Origin: QALR01 sp045124015
GTDB taxonomy: Bacteria; Bacillota; Clostridia; Oscillospirales; CAG-272
DNA: 64,000 bases
Assembly: GCA_045124015.1 (NCBI GenBank)
Contig: JBGVLA010000192.1
Coordinates: 1-64,000, forward strand
Direction: 5' to 3'
Made by a program: the position numbers and the translations under genes
In this document: positions 50,771 to 58,569 of the stretch, piece by piece
Layout of the letters: each line of letters begins with the position of its first letter
How positions within the stretch are numbered: the first letter of the stretch is position 1
Notes under the pieces: generated by a model
Databases searched by the model: none
Told to the model about the DNA's origin: nothing
Seen by the model: the letters and a program-made list of their open reading frames with translations, nothing else

Positions 50771-51754
50771 TCAAAAATCGCAAATTGCTCTTACGAAATT
50801 CTCTGCATAGAATGAAAACCCAAGATCATTGGGGTGAAGCGTCAGATCGGAATAAAATGCGGAAAGGTGCGGAACAAGTTTTTGCCCATCGATGTGGAAA
50901 AGTCCGCATTCCTCGGCAAGCGCACCAAGCGCCTTTGCTGAGGCGAAAAATTCACCGACAGGGCTTTCATCCTTATCCGTTTCTCCGCGCCAAATGGGGG
51001 AGATATACGCGATCTGCGCCTCGGGAAAAACATCTCTTGCCCGGAGGAAGAATCGTTCGGCATTCTCCAAGAACTGCGCGCGGCTCTCGCATTTTGCCCA
51101 ATCATTCGTGCCGTAAGCAATCACGACAAGCTCGGGCGCATACGGCAGCGCTGCGTCTAAAATATGCTCGTCGAAAATCTCACTGCCGATGGCTTGGTTG
51201 AGCACCTCGGCATTCATGACCCTTGCCACGCGATTCACATATGACATCGAGGGATAGATCGCATCATAGCCTTGCGTGATGGAATCTCCCACAAAATAAA
51301 ATTTGCGCACTTTTTTTACGGGTTCTAACATCGTCGCGCCATGAAGCTCCACGTTGTAAAGCGTTGTCATCATGAGATTCGGCAAATACAGCGTGATATG
51401 ATGTTTACCTTCGGGAATCATAAATTCTGCGTGTCCGCGTGCACAAGCCGTCTTTTTTTCGGCATCATAATGATCGGTCATCACGCCATCCACATAAAAA
51501 TCAAAATGATAAAAACGACGGCTCGATGCTTCTCGCATAAACCAATCAAAGGAAAGCTTATCGGCATCGGTGATAAAATCCAGCGTCATCGATGCCGTGG
51601 CAAAGGTCTTTTTCAGAAGCTCTCCGCCGTTTTTTTGAGCATAAAGCGCCGTTTGTTTTTCGGTAAAACGAGAAAAATGAATTTCTCCGTTTTCTTCCCA
51701 TGTTCTGACCGCTCCCGTGATGATGGAGGAAAGGTCTTTTTCTTCTAAAATCAT
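50771..51754 (-). CDS. SGNH/GDSL-family esterase
   Basis: 327 residues. N-terminal beta-sandwich (about 1-140) resembling the jelly-roll of carbohydrate esterase families 2/3. The SGNH catalytic domain (about 148-327) has block I FVGDSITQG (Ser), block III AYGTNDW (Asn) and block V DLTLHPNDLG (Asp, His). No signal peptide. It probably removes acetyl or other acyl groups from sugars. It lies on the minus strand downstream of the GH28 gene, separated by a bidirectional terminator, so it is likely its own transcript, though a joint role in pectin breakdown is plausible. Confidence 0.88.
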   Translation of the reverse strand: MILEEKDLSSIITGAVRTWEENGEIHFSRFTEKQTALYAQKNGGELLKKTFATASMTLDFITDADKLSFDWFMREASSRRFYHFDFYVDGVMTDHYDAEKKTACARGHAEFMIPEGKHHITLYLPNLMMTTLYNVELHGATMLEPVKKVRKFYFVGDSITQGYDAIYPSMSYVNRVARVMNAEVLNQAIGSEIFDEHILDAALPYAPELVVIAYGTNDWAKCESRAQFLENAERFFLRARDVFPEAQIAYISPIWRGETDKDESPVGEFFASAKALGALAEECGLFHIDGQKLVPHLSAFYSDLTLHPNDLGFSFYAENFVRAICDF

Positions 51755-51794
51755 GTGATACCTCTGTTTTTATTTTTTAACTTAAATCATCTTA

Positions 51795-51829
51795 TCTTAA
51801 AAACCGCAGAGAAAATCTCTGCGGTTTTT
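51795..51829. terminator. Bidirectional terminator between esterase promoter region and GH28 end
   Basis: 13-bp stem (51799-51811 with 51817-51829), AAAAT loop, T-runs on both strands; ends the minus-strand GH28 gene. Confidence 0.88.
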
Positions 51830-51842
51830 ATAAAACACGTGC

Positions 51843-54743
51843 TTAATCCTCGTAATCAAAATATGCGATCTCGGGACGTGCATCTTCTTTGTCAAGCGTA
51901 ATATTGCAGTTCACGACCTTGAAATTCTTCGCATAGCGAACGGTAAATTTCGAGCCTGCGGAAGGTCCGTGTCTGTCATATTCGGGATAACGCTTATCGA
52001 TGGTTCTGGGACAACCGGGAGTTTCTGTCCAACCGCCGGGGAGGAAGAACGTACAATTTTCAAAAGTTACGTCTTCGATTCTCTGATTTTCATTCTGACC
52101 TACGACCATGGTTTCGCGGATAAACTTGGTATGGCTGAACGGATACGGCTTTTCAAAACGGAGATCCTTGAAGAGAACGTTCTTGATATAACCGAAGCGT
52201 TCGGGAATACCTTCCTTGCGGGGCAGACGGTTTCTGTCGCCAACGGTGATGTAAACAGGTGCACCAACGTCTGTCATATCGATGCGTTCAAAGACAACGT
52301 TTTCGACCTCAGCACCGTCAACGGTTTCGAGAGAGATACCGCAACGGTTGACGTTCTTGACGGTACAACCGCGGATATAAGCGTCTTTGAGACAATAATA
52401 AGTATCCGTACCGAATTTGATACCCGATGCCAAAGATTGGATCATCATATCGTCAACGTCGATGTTATAGCAACCAACGGGATCGGAGCTCTTGAAGCAA
52501 AGACCGTCATCGCCCGCCATGATGTTACAATTATAGATGGTCATATCGTGGCAGTCAACGGGGTCGATACCGTCGCGGTTGGGAGTATTCATACAGTCAA
52601 GATTCAGACCGCGAAGAAGTACGTTTGCGCTGGAGAGCGGAACGACCGTCCAGAAGCAGCTGCTCTTGAAATTGATATGTTCTACGGTGATTCCCTTGGA
52701 ATAGGTGATATATACGAGGTCGGGACGCGCATCTTCCACACGTCTGTCGCCAAGCGGGTCATTCATCTTGAATCTGTAACGACCGTTACCGTCAAGCATA
52801 CCGCCGCCCGTTACGCGAACGTTGGAAACCTCATGACCATAAACAAGACCGCGGCCGAGCTGTCTGTGCGCGCAAAGGCTTGCATAAGGCTGCTGAAGCG
52901 GATATTCTGCGTGATCCTGTGTACCGAGAATGGTAGCCGTTCTGTCAACGAAAAGGGTCATATCGGAGCGCAGGAAAAGCTCACCCGAGAAGAATACGCC
53001 GTCATGAACGTAAACGGTACCGCCTGTGTAAGCAGCATCGTCGATCGCCTGCTGGATCGCCTTGGTGTCAAGTGTTACGCCGTCAGCCTTTGCGTTGTAA
53101 GGAGCCTTCGTAACGTCAAAAATGGGAGCGGCAGGAAGAACGCCGCGAGAGAAATCATAAGCATCATAAATGCGGATGCGGTTTACAAGAAGCGTGGTGC
53201 CTGCTTCCGCGGTATAAACAAGACGGCAAGCCTTCTTGATCGGCTTTGTGAGTGCGAAATCCTTTGCGCGGACAGCACCGTCGATCATAAGAGTATAGAC
53301 GGATCTTTCGGTATCAATAGAAACCTTGACGTTATACCAGTTTGCGCTCGGATAATACTGCCAGTCAACAAGACCTTCGTAAAGCTCTACCCATTCGTCG
53401 CCGTTCGTTGCGTAAACGCAGTTCTTATAGAAGGCAACACGGCAAGCAACGTTACCGTTTTCATCGGTTACGGCAGGGGTCATAACGAATTTTTCATCAT
53501 CGGCATGAACCTTGGTTTCTACGGTTACAATGCCCGAAATACCGGGGAATGCATATTCAAAAGATGCATCCTTATCGTCTGCGGAAGAGAGCGCAAGGCT
53601 CTTATCGCTCGCAAACGGAAGGTCAACAAGCTCAAGCTTGGCGTTTTCTGTGCCGACAACACCGCCCTTGCCCGCCATGAATTCTTCACGAACAGCGTAA
53701 ATTTCGGTGTCATCGAAAATATAAAGGTTATCGAGTGTTGCTTTGCCATCGCAGGAGAAGCCGACAGCAAGTGCATCGTCATCGGAAAGGATCTCTACGC
53801 CCTTTGCGGCAAGTCTGGTATTTGCCCAAACGTCATATTCGCCGCGGTCGGTATCGAGAACGATGCGAATTTCGATCTCTTCGCCGGGAGTGTAAGGGAG
53901 AACGTCTTCGCCATCCATCGTGCGGAGCATATCGCCGTCAAGAACGGCACCGCAGATAGCACCTCTTTCACCGAGGATCGCCGCCGCAAGAAGACCCTCT
54001 TTGCAGGAAAGCTTTGCGGTAACGACGATACGGGAGGATGTGTTTTCGATGGGATAGGAGAGATATGCGCCCTGCTCCATCGCAACGTAGCGATCTTTTG
54101 CGTCATCTGCGCGAGAGGCGAGTGTGCAACCGTGTCCGCCGAAGCGTTCAAGTGCGTTTTCTGCGTTGAAGACCTCAACGAGGTAGCTCTTATAATCGCG
54201 GCTTTCGTAATCGGGAAGCATTTCTACGGTTACGGGAACATCAGCAATATCTTTCTTTGCAACATCGCCTTCAGGGATCGCAAGAACGATGAAATGATTG
54301 CCTGCTTCATCCTTGATGCCGTCGATATGTACGTGAGCGCCTGTTTGATAGGATTTTTCGAAAATAACATAGGTTCTGCCGTCTGTACCTTCGATCTTTT
54401 CGTCGGTTGCTTTGAAATCGGAGATCCATTCGGGGAATGCTACCGCGCCGTCAAGCGCTACGGCAACGGTCATATCTCTTTCCGCAAAGAAGTCGACCTC
54501 CTGCTTATCGCAGAAACCGTCTGCAGTAGAGTTGAACGTCATGATGTAATCTGCACCGATAAAGCGTTCGGGAAGACTTTTTACGGTTACGTCTTCATTG
54601 GAATGAAGCTTCGCGCCGACATTCATGTTTGCATATACGGAATACCAACCACTGGTATCCCAAGGGGAAACGAAACGACCGATCATCGGCGCTTCGGGAT
54701 AGCAAGCGCCACAGCTTGTGCGGTTATGAGGATTTGTGTTCAT
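51843..54743 (-). CDS. Large GH28-family (polygalacturonase-like) protein
   Basis: 966 residues. The C-terminal 420 or so form a right-handed beta-helix of glycoside hydrolase family 28. NTPNRDGIDPVD holds the first catalytic Asp, MAGDDGLCFKSSD the Asp pair, and SLASGIKFGTDTY replaces the usual GHG/SIG turn. The N-terminal ~540 residues contain at least two beta-sandwich modules (concanavalin-like, with VDWQYYPSANWYNVKVSID). ATG 54743 is chosen; a TTG 21 nt earlier contains the GAAAGGA site. No signal peptide is visible, so it may act on imported oligogalacturonides, or be released some other way. Confidence 0.85.
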   Translation of the reverse strand: MNTNPHNRTSCGACYPEAPMIGRFVSPWDTSGWYSVYANMNVGAKLHSNEDVTVKSLPERFIGADYIMTFNSTADGFCDKQEVDFFAERDMTVAVALDGAVAFPEWISDFKATDEKIEGTDGRTYVIFEKSYQTGAHVHIDGIKDEAGNHFIVLAIPEGDVAKKDIADVPVTVEMLPDYESRDYKSYLVEVFNAENALERFGGHGCTLASRADDAKDRYVAMEQGAYLSYPIENTSSRIVVTAKLSCKEGLLAAAILGERGAICGAVLDGDMLRTMDGEDVLPYTPGEEIEIRIVLDTDRGEYDVWANTRLAAKGVEILSDDDALAVGFSCDGKATLDNLYIFDDTEIYAVREEFMAGKGGVVGTENAKLELVDLPFASDKSLALSSADDKDASFEYAFPGISGIVTVETKVHADDEKFVMTPAVTDENGNVACRVAFYKNCVYATNGDEWVELYEGLVDWQYYPSANWYNVKVSIDTERSVYTLMIDGAVRAKDFALTKPIKKACRLVYTAEAGTTLLVNRIRIYDAYDFSRGVLPAAPIFDVTKAPYNAKADGVTLDTKAIQQAIDDAAYTGGTVYVHDGVFFSGELFLRSDMTLFVDRTATILGTQDHAEYPLQQPYASLCAHRQLGRGLVYGHEVSNVRVTGGGMLDGNGRYRFKMNDPLGDRRVEDARPDLVYITYSKGITVEHINFKSSCFWTVVPLSSANVLLRGLNLDCMNTPNRDGIDPVDCHDMTIYNCNIMAGDDGLCFKSSDPVGCYNIDVDDMMIQSLASGIKFGTDTYYCLKDAYIRGCTVKNVNRCGISLETVDGAEVENVVFERIDMTDVGAPVYITVGDRNRLPRKEGIPERFGYIKNVLFKDLRFEKPYPFSHTKFIRETMVVGQNENQRIEDVTFENCTFFLPGGWTETPGCPRTIDKRYPEYDRHGPSAGSKFTVRYAKNFKVVNCNITLDKEDARPEIAYFDYED

Positions 54744-54848
54744 AAGAAAAACCGTTCCTTTCAAAACATTTATATATCTTATATTTTATCATATTCCATA
54801 CGGCGGGATAAGGACAACCCGCTTTACTACCTGACAACATCTAAAAGT

Positions 54849-55032
54849 TTACTTTTGCCGCCAGATCCGAGCGATAAATCGCTCGCCCTACGGGTTTCGA
54901 CTGCGCCCTACCATGTCATTCTGAGCGAAGTGCGGAACACAAAGTCGAAATTTTGCGCAAGCAAAATCGCGAAGCGGAATCTCGGCAGGGCTTCGCTCAA
55001 GATGACAGCGGGAAGGACTTTTATAAAAGTTT
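54849..55032 (+). repeat. Dispersed ~175-bp repeat, copy B
   Basis: Partner of 32013-32187 in the same orientation. The 339-nt gap between the GH28 start and RNase J holds this repeat and the GH28 promoter region, with no gene. Inverted ends TGTCATTCTGAGCGAAG and CTTCGCTCAAGATGACA could fold into one large stem. Confidence 0.8.
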
Positions 55033-55082
55033 CGTGATTACAACGTGCTATATTGTAAGAATGTGAGGCTTTTGCCCACGCC

Positions 55083-56762
55083 TTAAATCTCCATAATGAT
55101 GGGAAGGATCATCGGCTTACGCTTGGTCTGCGAATAGATGAATTTGGAAAGGTCGTCCTTGACCTTATATTTGAGCTGTGTCCATTCGGAAACACCGCGG
55201 ATGAGACAGTTATAAATGGCATCGCGCGCGATGAGGCGGATCTGCTCAATGAGTTCTTCGGATTCCTTCGCATAAACGAAGCCGCGGGAAACGATCTCGG
55301 GACCCGAAATGATATCGAGCGCCTGCTCGTCGATGGTCGCAACCACGATGATGATACCATCCTCGGAAAGATGGCGTCTGTCGCGCAGAACGACATTGCC
55401 AACGTCGCCGACACCCGTACCATCGACAAGAACGATGCCTGCAGGAACGGTACCGTTGAATTTCGCGCTGTCCGTACCAAGCTCGAGGATCTTGCCGATC
55501 TCGGAAACGAAAATATCGGAGGACGCCATACCCATGTATTCTGCCAGCTCCTTATGATGATAAAGATGATGAACCTCACCATGAACGGGCATAAAGAATC
55601 TGGGCTTTACGAGCGCATGAATGAGCTTGAGCTCTTCTTGGCAGGCGTGGCCGGAAACGTGAACGACTGCCACACTGTCATTGAGGACCTTAACGCCTTT
55701 TTTATAGAGTTCGTTTACGATATTGCTGATAAGCTTTTCGTTGCCGGGGATGGCAGAAGCACTGATGATGACCACGTCATCGGTATTCAGATCCACTTTA
55801 TCGTGCATATTGAATGCCATGCGGTAAAGCGCCGACATCTGCTCGCCCTGGCTGCCTGTGGAGATGATGACCATCTTCTCGGGCGGATATTTTCGGATCT
55901 CGGAAATATCCACAAGCACGCCCTCGGGAACGTTCATATAGCCAAGCTCGACCGCCGCGGAAACGATATTGATCATGCTTCTGCCCGTAACGGCAACCTT
56001 TCTGCCGTGCTTGACCGCCATATCCATGATCTGCTGAACGCGGTGAACGTTCGAGGAGAAGGTGGCAACGACGATGCGTTTTCTCTCATATTCCGAGAAG
56101 AATTTTTCAAAGGATTCACCGACCTTTCGTTCGGACGGTGTATATCCGGGTCGTTCGGCATTCGTGGATTCCGCCATGAGAAGAAGAACGCCTTCTCTGC
56201 CGAGCTCACCAAAACGGGTAAGGTCGATCATTTCGCCATCGATAGAGGTGGAATCGATCTTAAAGTCGCCCGTATGCACGACCATGCCGACAGGCGTCTT
56301 GATCGCAAGTGCGCAAGCATCTGCGATAGAGTGGTTGACGTGAATGAATTCAACCTCAAAAAGCCCAAGTTTGATTTTATCGCCCGCCTGTACGCAGTGC
56401 ATTTCAGGTTCAAAATCAAAAACGTGTTCTTGGAATTTATTTTCAAGGATGCCGAGCGTCAAACGTGTGCCATAGATCGGCACGTTGAGCTTTTGCAGCA
56501 GATACGGAATACCGCCGATATGGTCTTCATGACCGTGTGTAAGGACAACGCCCTTGATCTTATCCGCATTGCTAACAAGATAACTGACATCGGGAACGAC
56601 GAGGTCAATGCCGAGCATATCATCGTTCGGAAATCCAAGACCGCAATCCACAATGAGTATATTATCGCTATATTCCAAAACGGTAATATTCTTTCCGACT
56701 TCGCCAAGACCTCCGAGAGGGATGACGCGAAGTTTTTTGAGTTTTCCTTTGGTTCTCGCCAT
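55083..56762 (-). CDS. rnj: Ribonuclease J
   Basis: 559-residue metallo-beta-lactamase/beta-CASP ribonuclease acting in mRNA decay and rRNA processing. The zinc motif HGHEDHIGGIPYLL, the HTGDFKIDST strand, and the beta-CASP SSNVHRVQQIMDMA and TGRSMINIVSAA segments are all present, with the C-terminal dimer domain after about 450. Start at 56762 with AAAGGG upstream. A promoter 370 nt upstream on the minus strand implies a long structured leader, which may allow autoregulation. Confidence 0.95.
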   Translation of the reverse strand: MARTKGKLKKLRVIPLGGLGEVGKNITVLEYSDNILIVDCGLGFPNDDMLGIDLVVPDVSYLVSNADKIKGVVLTHGHEDHIGGIPYLLQKLNVPIYGTRLTLGILENKFQEHVFDFEPEMHCVQAGDKIKLGLFEVEFIHVNHSIADACALAIKTPVGMVVHTGDFKIDSTSIDGEMIDLTRFGELGREGVLLLMAESTNAERPGYTPSERKVGESFEKFFSEYERKRIVVATFSSNVHRVQQIMDMAVKHGRKVAVTGRSMINIVSAAVELGYMNVPEGVLVDISEIRKYPPEKMVIISTGSQGEQMSALYRMAFNMHDKVDLNTDDVVIISASAIPGNEKLISNIVNELYKKGVKVLNDSVAVVHVSGHACQEELKLIHALVKPRFFMPVHGEVHHLYHHKELAEYMGMASSDIFVSEIGKILELGTDSAKFNGTVPAGIVLVDGTGVGDVGNVVLRDRRHLSEDGIIIVVATIDEQALDIISGPEIVSRGFVYAKESEELIEQIRLIARDAIYNCLIRGVSEWTQLKYKVKDDLSKFIYSQTKRKPMILPIIMEI

Positions 56763-57122
56763 AAATAAATTAACCCTTTCTTTCAAAATTTTTTTATAAT
56801 ATAAAAACAAAGAATCTCGAAGGACATAAAAAGGGTACGGGAAAAAACACGGCGCAAATGCTCCGCTTATACCGTATATGGAATATGGAATTCTAACCGT
56901 ATCCGCTTTTTCCCTTGATATGCCGAATCGAGCAATAATCTGAGTTCAATATGTATCGCGCAGACATGAAACACGCCCAACCGTCTCACATCCGCACGAA
57001 AGATATGAAGTTTTCACATGAGCATCCGAAAAACCGCGAGCTCCTTTGCGTTCTTCGAATGCTATCTATATTGTGTTCAAATTATTTACGTTCAAAACGA
57101 CGAAAGCGAATCTTTCATCTCT
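56763..57122 (-). ncRNA. ~360-nt leader or ncRNA upstream of RNase J, family not recognised
   Basis: The 585 nt between rnj and the 57348 gene contain no convincing protein. A near-consensus minus-strand promoter at 57130-57158 predicts transcription from about 57122 toward rnj. I compared the leader by eye with 6S RNA, RNase P RNA, SRP RNA, tmRNA, T-box and common riboswitches and found no match. A T-rich stretch (TTTTTTCCCGTACCCTTTTT on the minus strand, ending about 56828) could be a terminator tail, which would make this a separate small RNA. Otherwise it is a long 5' UTR. Confidence 0.45.
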
Positions 57123-57129
57123 AACTTAT

Positions 57130-57158
57130 AGTATACACCCTTTTTTGTTTTTTAGCAA
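57130..57158 (-). promoter_or_regulatory. Sigma-A promoter of the RNase J leader
   Basis: Minus strand TTGCTA (57158-57153), exactly 17 nt, TATACT (57135-57130). Confidence 0.75.
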
Positions 57159-57347
57159 TAGGTTTCGCATTTTTTCTTGACCGCATTTTCTGATATCCCG
57201 GGAAATCACGACAGAGCGATCTTGCCGCTTGATCAAGCGAGAAAACGCACTTGGTCTCGCCCCGGAAACGGAGGATATGGAATATTTCTCCTGATCTTGG
57301 CAAAAATAAAAAAGTAACGAATAATTTTGAAAGGAATCTTTTGAAAA

Positions 57348-57611
57348 ATGCTGTTAAAAGGATGCAAAAAGAATCTGATCGTCGTCAAAAGCCTCGGCAG
57401 TGATTATATTGAAGAAGCCTATCTCATTTTGAAAGCTGAATTGCCGCAGGGCACGGTCAAAGGCGACATCGTCCGAGAAGCCAATCGTTTGGTCCACGAA
57501 TACGATACGGGACAAAAGAAAAAACGCCGCAGCTTTTCTTTCCCGAGCTTTTGGATCGGCGTGCTTCTCACGAGCGCTGTGGCGTGTATACTTTTTTTAT
57601 TTCTTCTATGA
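57348..57611 (+). CDS. Small tail-anchored membrane protein, function unknown
   Basis: 87 residues. A soluble N-terminal part (1-60: KKNLIVVKSLGSDYIEEAYLILK, then a basic KKKRRS patch) and one C-terminal membrane helix (about 67-87). No family with known function. GAAAGGA lies about 13 nt before the ATG. It is followed by copy 4 of the two-hairpin element, nearly at its stop codon. Possibly a small membrane-bound adaptor; nothing more can be read from the sequence. Confidence 0.6.
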   Translation: MLLKGCKKNLIVVKSLGSDYIEEAYLILKAELPQGTVKGDIVREANRLVHEYDTGQKKKRRSFSFPSFWIGVLLTSAVACILFLFLL

Positions 57612-57619
57612 AATCAAAA

Positions 57620-57692
57620 AGCGGCAAGTTGCCGCTCCCGATTGCTCGCCTATCTCAGTTTATCTTGATTCAAATCAATGCAAAACGGCGAG
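57620..57692 (+). repeat. Stop-codon-associated two-hairpin element, copy 4
   Basis: Starts about 8 nt after the stop at 57611. GCGGCAAGTTGCCGC, then TTGCTCGCCTATCTCAG and AACGGCGAG, in the same order and spacing as copy 1. Confidence 0.7.
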
Positions 57693-57720
57693 GCTGATTT
57701 TGCGTAATTCCTCAGGGATC

Positions 57721-57756
57721 AAAAAATCCGCAAAGTTACCACTTTGCGGATTTTTT
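57721..57756. terminator. Bidirectional terminator
   Basis: Perfect 16-bp stem (57721-57736 with 57741-57756), TACC loop, T-runs on both strands; ends the minus-strand phosphodiesterase run. Confidence 0.92.
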
Positions 57757-57760
57757 AGGT

Positions 57761-58522
57761 TTAAGCTTCTGCTTGATTCAGTTCATCAATGATGCGGAGT
57801 GCCACGTCGGGATAGTCTGTGATGATATAATCCACGCCCCAGCGAGCAAGGCTTCGCATGATCCCCGGCTTATTTGCAGTCCACGGATTGACCGCAATAC
57901 CGGCAGCGTGCGCTTCCTTGACGAAATCGATATCCTGTTCCCAGAAGCGATAAAGCTGATTATAGGAAGGATGCAGCGCGGTGAAGCCTGCCGTTTTGGC
58001 ATAATTCCACGGCTGGAAAAGCAACGCATCGCAATAAAGCGCGCCTGTCTTCGCGTTCGGATGGATCGCCTGCATACGGGCAAGCTTAGTATGATCGAAA
58101 GAGGAATACAGCACCTGATCTTCCATACCAAAATCCTTGACCGCCTGATAGATGGCGTGCATATAGTTGACAGAACCCTCTTTGAGTTCAATATTGATGG
58201 TCATATCTGTCGGGCGGAAAAGGTCAAGCACCTCCTGAAGAGAAGGGATCTTGACAAAGCTGTATTTTTCACCCCATGTACCGTTGAAATTATACGAACG
58301 GAGCGTATCGAAGCTTGTTTCCTGGATCTTGGCTTCCACACCGTTTGTCATACGCTTGATGTCGTTGTCGTGATGGATCACGAGCTTCGCATCCGCAGTT
58401 TCATAAATATCAAGCTCAATGCCATGCGCACCCATTTGGATGGCAAGATCAAAGGCTTCCAAGGAATTTTCGGGGGCATGGGCGGAAGCACCGCGATGCG
58501 CCCAAACTTTTGTATTGACCAT
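57761..58522 (-). CDS. Glycerophosphodiester phosphodiesterase
   Basis: 253 residues, GDPD family TIM barrel. VWAHRGASAHAPENSLEAF carries the catalytic HRG, GIELDIYETADAKLVIHHD the E-x-D metal site and catalytic histidine, and INIELKEGS the third metal ligand. Hydrolyses glycerophosphodiesters to glycerol 3-phosphate and alcohol. No signal peptide, so cytoplasmic (UgpQ-like). ATG 58522 is 9 nt after GAAAGG. Last gene of the hprK-yybS-gdpP run. Confidence 0.93.
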   Translation of the reverse strand: MVNTKVWAHRGASAHAPENSLEAFDLAIQMGAHGIELDIYETADAKLVIHHDNDIKRMTNGVEAKIQETSFDTLRSYNFNGTWGEKYSFVKIPSLQEVLDLFRPTDMTINIELKEGSVNYMHAIYQAVKDFGMEDQVLYSSFDHTKLARMQAIHPNAKTGALYCDALLFQPWNYAKTAGFTALHPSYNQLYRFWEQDIDFVKEAHAAGIAVNPWTANKPGIMRSLARWGVDYIITDYPDVALRIIDELNQAEA

Positions 58523-58569
58523 AAAAATCACCCTTTCATTTTATATCATAAGGATACGAATGTTATCCT

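Noticed and set aside
51969..55037. A plus-strand open frame of over 1000 codons across the GH28 region
   Set aside because: It is antisense to the well-supported GH28 gene, has no domain resemblance, and arises from the codon bias of the minus-strand gene.
56820..57120. 6S RNA, T-box or RNase P RNA upstream of RNase J
   Set aside because: No T-box AGGGTGG-type motif, no RNase P core, and no convincing 6S-like closing stem and open bubble could be drawn; kept only as an unnamed leader/ncRNA.
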